Shown: in pieces, positions 28,260 through 32,625 of the stretch
How the letters are laid out: every line of letters starts with the position of its first letter
Position numbering within the stretch: the stretch's first letter is position 1
Virus record (IMG/VR): IMGVR_UViG_3300031111_000027
Coordinates: 1 to 32,625 of that record
Direction: 5' to 3' (one strand)
DNA length: 32,625 nt
Origin: a virus
The notes under the pieces: generated by a model
Databases searched by the model: none
Seen by the model: the letters and a program-made list of their open reading frames with translations, nothing else
Told to the model about the DNA's origin: nothing
Made by a program: the position numbers and the translations under genes

Positions 28260-30805
28260 GTGTTTTTTATGGAATACAGGCATACCTATTGAACGACGAA
28301 GGGGAATGGGTTACTTGCTCAGAAAGCGGCTTGCCTATAAGCTCGGCAGAACCGATGAACCCAGGACATTTCGGCAGGGACTTCGCCCGAGGAAGAATAC
28401 TGTCGGACGGACCGATAAGATACGCCCTCGCGAAAGGTTTCCGGAGCGTTGAAGGATCGCCGTTGTCTCTTGTCCTAAACAATCTCGACGGTTCGTTCGG
28501 TTCTATTGACGGCAGACCGCCCTTTGATATGTTCGTTTGCAATAAGGACAAATATCTTTTGATGTTATCGGTTTGCGTTGACAGAGCGGAGATCCGGCAC
28601 AGTTCGCCGGAGTTCGTCGAGTCCGGCCCAGGTGTTTGTGTTTGGCGCGGGTTTCTCGAAAACACAAAATATTTGAAAGGCGGAGACGAAGTATCCTTCG
28701 AGTTCGGCGATTTGACATACTGGGCGGGACAATTCCAAACATCTCAGAATTACGCTCTGATTGACCGCGAGGAACTTTTTAACGCCCTCGCGGACAAACT
28801 GCCTTTTGTAGTTGGAGACGAAGCGGACCCAGACGATCATGGTGTGGACATGGATGTCGAAGAACCCCCGCCATGCTGGGACATGAGACTTTTGAACACA
28901 TTGCAGAGCATAACAAAAACCAGCGACCCCGTTGAAATAGCAAGAAAAGACGAAACGACGTTGTGGCTTAGACAGGGGAGTGTGGTTTGGGAAATTGACG
29001 TCGAGACCGGAGAGACAATACCTGGGACGGCGCTTTCGAGTGCTAACTTCGAACCGCCAGACAGTTACAACAGGGGAAGATTTATTCATGATCCTAACGT
29101 CTTATTTGGTGTCGATTATGGATTGTCTTCGCCAGTCCCATTTTATAAAGACGGGACAGAGGAAGTCCCAGACCAAACAACCCCCTTTAATAACGTTGTT
29201 TATACGTGGAAAATGTCCGCAGACGGCTCAGAAATATATATCTATTTCTCGAACTGGGACGATACTACATTCTCTTGGTCGGCTTTAATGGCGACCACCT
29301 TCGGACCGAAAGACACTTATGGACAAAGTAATTGGAGTATAGTTTTAGGACGAACTGTCGGAGGGACTCATATTCGAGTTTTGACGCCAGAGAGCAACAT
29401 GAAGGGATATTATTACTCATCCCCAGACGAAGGGGAATTTCTTTATACTCGAACAGGACAAATCCTTCATTATGTCCGAGGGCACAAAATCGAAGGCGAT
29501 GAATACCCATTTCTCGGATATCGCAGAGAAACAAAAACCTGGATTTGGACACGAATAAACGACGATTTTTCTCTTGAAACAAAACAAGCTTTTATTGTCG
29601 GAGAAGCCTCGGACAGAGCGGCCTCGGTTAGTAAACATTCTCTTTATTATCTAAACACAGCCCGATATCCGAATTGTCTCTGTTACGTTGACCGCGAGGA
29701 CGATATCGATGTCCTTGTAATCGTAAACGACAAATTCGAACTCCTCGAAAAACTATACCCAGGCGAAAGGCCGGTTTCCGCCAGCGGAGACAACACTGCG
29801 GAAAGCATTGCATCGATGACTTTGACCGGCGAGGACGATCTGCCGACCATGATCGGATATTGTCCGCAGGGACACGAAGGTTTTATCGACGACGCCCTTC
29901 ATATTGCGAGACTGAACAAGGACCGGCCAGAGACACTTTCGAGGGGAAAGTGGGAGGATGTATCTGTCGGCAAAGCTCTGAGCGAAGCAGTTAAGCCCTG
30001 GGGCGCGTGGTCGTGGATTAAGCCTAATATGAGATTAGCAATAAACAACCCAGGAGCGACACCGCCCAGGACGACTTTCGACCTTTGGCCGGAAGTATCT
30101 GATAACGACGGCGACGAAGACAGCGTCGGATATTGGGAAGAGCAATACGAAAGAATAGTTTGTAAATACGGCGCCGGTCGAGAAGTCTCGATCGGAACAA
30201 AAAAATGGAATTATAAGGACGGAAGTCTCGACCTCGAAAACGTCGTTTTTTCTCAGGATCATGCCGAGAAACTTGCCTTGCAGGAATTTCTAATTTACAA
30301 CCCATTTCGCCTCGCGGTTGACGCCCCCTTGTATCGGGGGATATTACTCGGACTATGGCAGGCTATGATTTTGCATAGGGAATGGGTTTCGACAGAAACG
30401 GAATTAAACCAATACAGTTTGACCGGTTTTGTGAAAGGTATAGAAAAACCGATAACGCTCGGAGAAGTCTGGACAGAAATAGAATTCTGGATTGTGGTCT
30501 TTTTTTATGATGTCCAATGGGGTTGGTATTATCTCGGAATGGACAACCCAGACGCACCTTGTCCGGCGTCAGGAGCGCCCTGGTGCGGAACGGTATTTCT
30601 CGGCGACGAACTCGGATACACTCCGGATATTAGCGAAATGCTTCGAGACTTATTCGACTCCATTCTCGACGCCTTGAACGATCCAGTCTGGGAAGGCGAT
30701 TTCGAGACCTGGTGGGAAATGAATTATCTAACATACTGGTCAGAGATATACGCAATAATAGAAGCCTTGCACGAAATAGGATATTTTGAGGAAGAGGAGG
30801 ACTAA
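28256..30805 (+). CDS. Large tail tip/baseplate protein with beta-propeller-like middle (849 aa)
   Basis: The N-terminal about 200 residues (GIQAYLLNDEGEWVTCSE ... FEFGDLTYWAG) look like a baseplate-hub domain. The middle, about residues 220-520, is beta-rich with recurring strand-turn units ending in aromatic residues (TTLWLRQGSVVWEIDVETGE; VVYTWKMSADGSEIYIYFSNW; FLGYRRETKTWIWTRI), suggesting a beta-propeller. The C-terminal 300 residues return to hub-like sequence (SYGKALSEAV-like segment, YNPFRLAVDAPLYRGIL). It probably combines the central tip and host-contact functions, since no separate fibre gene follows. Confidence 0.65.
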   Translation: MSVFYGIQAYLLNDEGEWVTCSESGLPISSAEPMNPGHFGRDFARGRILSDGPIRYALAKGFRSVEGSPLSLVLNNLDGSFGSIDGRPPFDMFVCNKDKYLLMLSVCVDRAEIRHSSPEFVESGPGVCVWRGFLENTKYLKGGDEVSFEFGDLTYWAGQFQTSQNYALIDREELFNALADKLPFVVGDEADPDDHGVDMDVEEPPPCWDMRLLNTLQSITKTSDPVEIARKDETTLWLRQGSVVWEIDVETGETIPGTALSSANFEPPDSYNRGRFIHDPNVLFGVDYGLSSPVPFYKDGTEEVPDQTTPFNNVVYTWKMSADGSEIYIYFSNWDDTTFSWSALMATTFGPKDTYGQSNWSIVLGRTVGGTHIRVLTPESNMKGYYYSSPDEGEFLYTRTGQILHYVRGHKIEGDEYPFLGYRRETKTWIWTRINDDFSLETKQAFIVGEASDRAASVSKHSLYYLNTARYPNCLCYVDREDDIDVLVIVNDKFELLEKLYPGERPVSASGDNTAESIASMTLTGEDDLPTMIGYCPQGHEGFIDDALHIARLNKDRPETLSRGKWEDVSVGKALSEAVKPWGAWSWIKPNMRLAINNPGATPPRTTFDLWPEVSDNDGDEDSVGYWEEQYERIVCKYGAGREVSIGTKKWNYKDGSLDLENVVFSQDHAEKLALQEFLIYNPFRLAVDAPLYRGILLGLWQAMILHREWVSTETELNQYSLTGFVKGIEKPITLGEVWTEIEFWIVVFFYDVQWGWYYLGMDNPDAPCPASGAPWCGTVFLGDELGYTPDISEMLRDLFDSILDALNDPVWEGDFETWWEMNYLTYWSEIYAIIEALHEIGYFEEEED

Positions 30806-30811
30806 AGGCAT

Positions 30812-31030
30812 ATGGGAAACGGAAGCCCAGACTATACAATCGGCGGACTGACAGCGACCTCGAAAGAGCACGATCGCCGTATAATCAATTTGGAAACGGA
30901 AATGGGAACAATGAAACAATGTATTGACCGATTCAAAGGAAGCGTCTCAACGCTCAAATGGATTGCTCTATTCGTCGGATTTTCTTCGATAGTGAATTTC
31001 GCGACGGTGTTAGTTCAATCAATCAGATAA
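30812..31030 (+). CDS. XhlA-like coiled-coil/transmembrane protein (holin-associated)
   Basis: 72 residues. A heptad-patterned helix (EHDRRIINLETEMGTMKQCIDRFKGSVSTLKW) is followed by one membrane segment (IALFVGFSSIVNFATVLV). This is the plan of the haemolysin XhlA family, encoded beside phage endolysins and holins. The start follows GAGGAGGACTAAAGG. It is the first gene of the lysis-type cassette. Confidence 0.75.
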   Translation: MGNGSPDYTIGGLTATSKEHDRRIINLETEMGTMKQCIDRFKGSVSTLKWIALFVGFSSIVNFATVLVQSIR

Positions 31031-31055
31031 ACCAAAAACGAAACAGGAGGACGAA

Positions 31056-31448
31056 ATGAAAAAAACAATTCTCGGACTACTCGCTCTGGTTCTAATTTTC
31101 GGAGCTGGAGTATTGTTCGCAGAGGTCGCCGGAGGAGAAATTCCCCTTCCGCCCGAACCGGAAATTCCTTCGATACTCGACTGGATCATGGAAAACCTTT
31201 GGGGTTTTATCCTCGGAGGTCTGGGCGCTTTCGGAATATCGATCGCGATATTCTGGAAGGTATCTCGACAGGTCGGTGAATTTCTACTTGCCGTCGCCGA
31301 GTTCGGCGAAGGGGGAGGAGACTGGGCAACAGTAAAAAAGGAATTCCTGGACATTATTCAGCTATTCCGAAACTCGAACCCGCTGGACACCGAGAAGGGC
31401 ATTAAAAAGGCGACTCATATCGTAAGCGGGAAAACCAAACATCGATAA
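31056..31448 (+). CDS. Two-segment membrane protein, probable holin or spanin-like component
   Basis: 130 residues; AGGAGGACGAA precedes the ATG. An N-terminal signal-like segment (KKTILGLLALVLIFGAGVLFAEV) and a second hydrophobic segment (LWGFILGGLGAFGISIAIFW) are separated by a Pro-rich loop; a soluble helical C-terminus ends in basic residues. Two membrane segments next to an M15 endolysin fit a class II-type holin, though a signal-cleaved form with a single membrane anchor is also possible. Confidence 0.6.
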   Translation: MKKTILGLLALVLIFGAGVLFAEVAGGEIPLPPEPEIPSILDWIMENLWGFILGGLGAFGISIAIFWKVSRQVGEFLLAVAEFGEGGGDWATVKKEFLDIIQLFRNSNPLDTEKGIKKATHIVSGKTKHR

Positions 31449-31456
31449 GGAGAAGC

Positions 31457-31921
31457 ATGAAAGCAAAGGGAATATTAATCCTCTGCCTTCTGGTTTTCGT
31501 ATCTTTAGGACAGACCACAGGTCTATTTCTCGAAATGGGATTAGCCCCGCCGTCTGGACAATACCGAACGGCGGTCGGCCTTGTGGATATCAATGTCCTC
31601 GGAAAGGGGACAGCATTCGGCTCAGAGTTGGCCGCCGTTGACTCGAAAAGTCTCCTGGGTTGTTACCATGAGACGAGTTACTCGAAAGAAATCTGGGCGG
31701 GTCTGGGACTCCGTGCAGGGTATAGGAAAGGACTCTGTTACATCATAACCGAGGAACGGGCAGGAGTAACGACAGGAGCGTCTTTTTCCGTATTCTGGAA
31801 TTGGGCAGAACTTCTCGCGACCTATACCGCGGTAACATACGTCAAGGACTCTGTTGTCCGCTCGGCGTCGTCGTGGCATATCGGTTTGGCCTTTAGTTTA
31901 TTGTGGAGTTCTAATCCATGA
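31457..31921 (+). CDS. Exported small protein, possible outer-membrane barrel or lysis accessory
   Basis: 154 residues; AAGGAGAAGC precedes the ATG. Residues 1-20 are a signal peptide (KAKGILILCLLVFVSLG). The mature part alternates hydrophobic and polar residues in strand-like segments (TAVGLVDINVLGKGTAFGSEL; IWAGLGLRAGYRKGLCYII; GASFSVFWNWAELLATYTAVTYV; WHIGLAFSLLW), as in small outer-membrane barrels. It has two Cys. It overlaps the endolysin gene by 4 bases, so it may assist lysis, or alter the host surface. Family not recognised. Confidence 0.6.
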   Translation: MKAKGILILCLLVFVSLGQTTGLFLEMGLAPPSGQYRTAVGLVDINVLGKGTAFGSELAAVDSKSLLGCYHETSYSKEIWAGLGLRAGYRKGLCYIITEERAGVTTGASFSVFWNWAELLATYTAVTYVKDSVVRSASSWHIGLAFSLLWSSNP

Positions 31922-32409
31922 TAGGCGAACAGGACAAAGGGGAGAAGTATCTCAGCCGGAATTTTCAAGCGAAAGAGTTCGCTTGTTATTGCGGTTGTGG
32001 GTTTGGATTGAACGACGGAGACGTCTCAGAACTTGCCGTCGCTAAATTGCAAACCCTTCGAGACATAATCCAAAAGAAAACCGGCGTCGAAGTGCCTTTG
32101 CGAATTACTCCGAAAGGCGGATGTCGATGTCCGGAGGCAAACCGGAAAGCAGGCGGAGCGATGCCGGACTCAAGAACCGGTGCGCCAGGGAGCGCCCACC
32201 TTCGAGGCGCCGGATTCGACATTCTGCCAGTTTGGGGTTGGCCCAAAACCTATAATGTAACCGGCTTGACAAGACTGGACATCGTAAAGCTCGCGGAAGA
32301 TGTCTTCGCCGAGGGCGGAGTCGGTTCGAACAGATACGGCGCGGACGGAATAATCCACATCGATTATGATCCAATCCTAATTGAGTGGAAACGCTTTCGG
32401 CGCTGGTAA
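31918..32409 (+). CDS. Endolysin, peptidase M15 family
   Basis: 163 residues. The N-terminal FQAKEFACYCGCGFG and the core pattern are typical of M15_3 peptidases. Zinc ligands are H94 and D101 in GSAHLRGAGFD (the SxHxxGxAxD box) and H147 in GIIHIDY. It cleaves a peptide bond in the cell wall cross-bridge/stem. No signal peptide, so it depends on the membrane proteins just upstream. It starts in an ATGA overlap and is the last gene of the late operon. Confidence 0.9.
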   Translation: MIGEQDKGEKYLSRNFQAKEFACYCGCGFGLNDGDVSELAVAKLQTLRDIIQKKTGVEVPLRITPKGGCRCPEANRKAGGAMPDSRTGAPGSAHLRGAGFDILPVWGWPKTYNVTGLTRLDIVKLAEDVFAEGGVGSNRYGADGIIHIDYDPILIEWKRFRRW

Positions 32410-32417
32410 ACAATAAA

Positions 32418-32480
32418 CCCCCTATAAGCCCCTTCGACAAATACCCCAGCTCGGAGGGGCTTCCCCCCCTATAAACCCCC
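32418..32480 (+). repeat. Direct repeats CCCCCTATAA in the 3' non-coding region
   Basis: CCCCCTATAAGCCCC (32418-32432) and CCCCCTATAAACCCC (32465-32479) are a near-perfect direct repeat flanking the terminator hairpin. Spacing is 47 bases. Possible roles are protein-binding sites near the phage end, packaging or attachment; none is proven. Confidence 0.6.
32426..32462 (+). terminator. Hairpin terminator at the end of the late operon
   Basis: AAGCCCCTTCGA (32426-32437) pairs with TCGGAGGGGCTT (32451-32462), 12 pairs with one T-G wobble, around a 13-base loop, 16 bases after the endolysin stop. It is followed by a run of C rather than T, so it may stop transcription only partly or act with a protein factor. 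Confidence 0.6.
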
Positions 32481-32526
32481 GATCTATTCCGGACCGATTC
32501 GGTCATTTTTGCCGAGAAAATGGACT

Positions 32527-32558
32527 CCGGAAAAAACTTTTTTTCGAGTTTTTTCCGG
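32527..32558 (+). terminator. Second hairpin (12-bp perfect inverted repeat)
   Basis: CCGGAAAAAACT (32527-32538) and AGTTTTTTCCGG (32547-32558) flank TTTTTTCG. On either strand it could act as a terminator, the inner T runs being part of the stem. A smaller GCCTT/AAGGC hairpin (32563-32575) and a second copy of GGAAAAACTTTTTTTC (starting near 32594) follow. No coding sequence is seen from 32410 to the window end. Confidence 0.55.
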
Positions 32559-32625
32559 CGTTGCCTTCAAAAGGCGTTAATACAATGTCTCAGGGAAAAA
32601 CTTTTTTTCATTTTTTCAAAATATG

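Noticed and set aside
32410-32625. Search for an attR copy of the tRNA-Gln 3' end
   Set aside because: No match to the T arm or acceptor strand was seen at the right end; the junction is outside the window or not assembled.
1-32625. CRISPR arrays, insertion sequences, rRNA genes
   Set aside because: No regularly spaced repeats of the right length, no transposase motifs and no rRNA sequence were seen on either strand.

Overview
The window is most of an integrated, siphovirus-type (tailed, non-contractile) temperate phage, with a sliver of host DNA at its left edge. The host sliver (about 1-124) holds a tRNA-Gln(CTG) gene with its own promoter. This is the attachment target: a large serine recombinase gene on the minus strand reads straight into the tRNA antisense strand and stays open to the window edge. 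No second copy of the tRNA 3' end is visible at the right side, so the right phage-host junction lies outside the window, or the sequence stops before it. The host cannot be named. Long Sec-type signal sequences, a small beta-barrel-like exported protein and a fibre-like exported protein suggest a diderm (Gram-negative) bacterium; that is inference only.

Left arm (1-2,260): serine recombinase and an HTH repressor on the minus strand, overlapping each other, then a divergent control region with a strong rightward promoter and a leader hairpin.

Early, replication and recombination region (2,297-9,081, plus strand, tightly packed with 1-13 nt overlaps): small early proteins, a Sak4/AAA_24-type RecA-like ATPase, a replisome-organiser-like initiator carrying three perfect 12-bp tandem repeats (candidate origin), a compact PolX-like nucleotidyltransferase, a DnaB-type helicase, a RuvC-like resolvase and zinc-ribbon proteins. 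A short non-coding stretch (9,082-9,238) holds a promoter followed within 80 nt by a strong hairpin terminator.

Late region (9,239-32,409, plus strand): ParB-like protein, methyltransferase-fold protein, PLD-like protein, small and large terminase, portal fused to a MuF-type domain, a fused prohead protease/scaffold with an internal scaffold start, a large exported fibre-like protein in an unusual place, capsid decoration protein, major capsid protein, connectors, tail tube, an Ig/carboxypeptidase-regulatory-like protein, a G/GT tail chaperone pair with a U UUU UUA slippery site, an AT-rich small ORF, tape measure, tail tip proteins, then a lysis-type cassette (XhlA-like coiled-coil/TM protein, a signal/TM protein, an exported small protein, M15 peptidase endolysin). 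The last 216 bases are non-coding and rich in hairpins and repeats.

The most unusual points are: (1) the integrase reading frame crossing the attachment junction through the tRNA; (2) an exported fibre-like protein between the scaffold and capsid genes, with no obvious fibre gene after the tail tip; (3) a canonical -1 frameshift heptamer of the HIV type in the tail chaperone gene; (4) a full-consensus sigma-54-like site preceded by a 23-bp perfect palindrome just ahead of the tape measure; (5) a Nu3-like internal scaffold start; (6) a short promoter-leader-terminator unit at the early/late boundary. All family assignments were made by eye from motifs; no database search was run.
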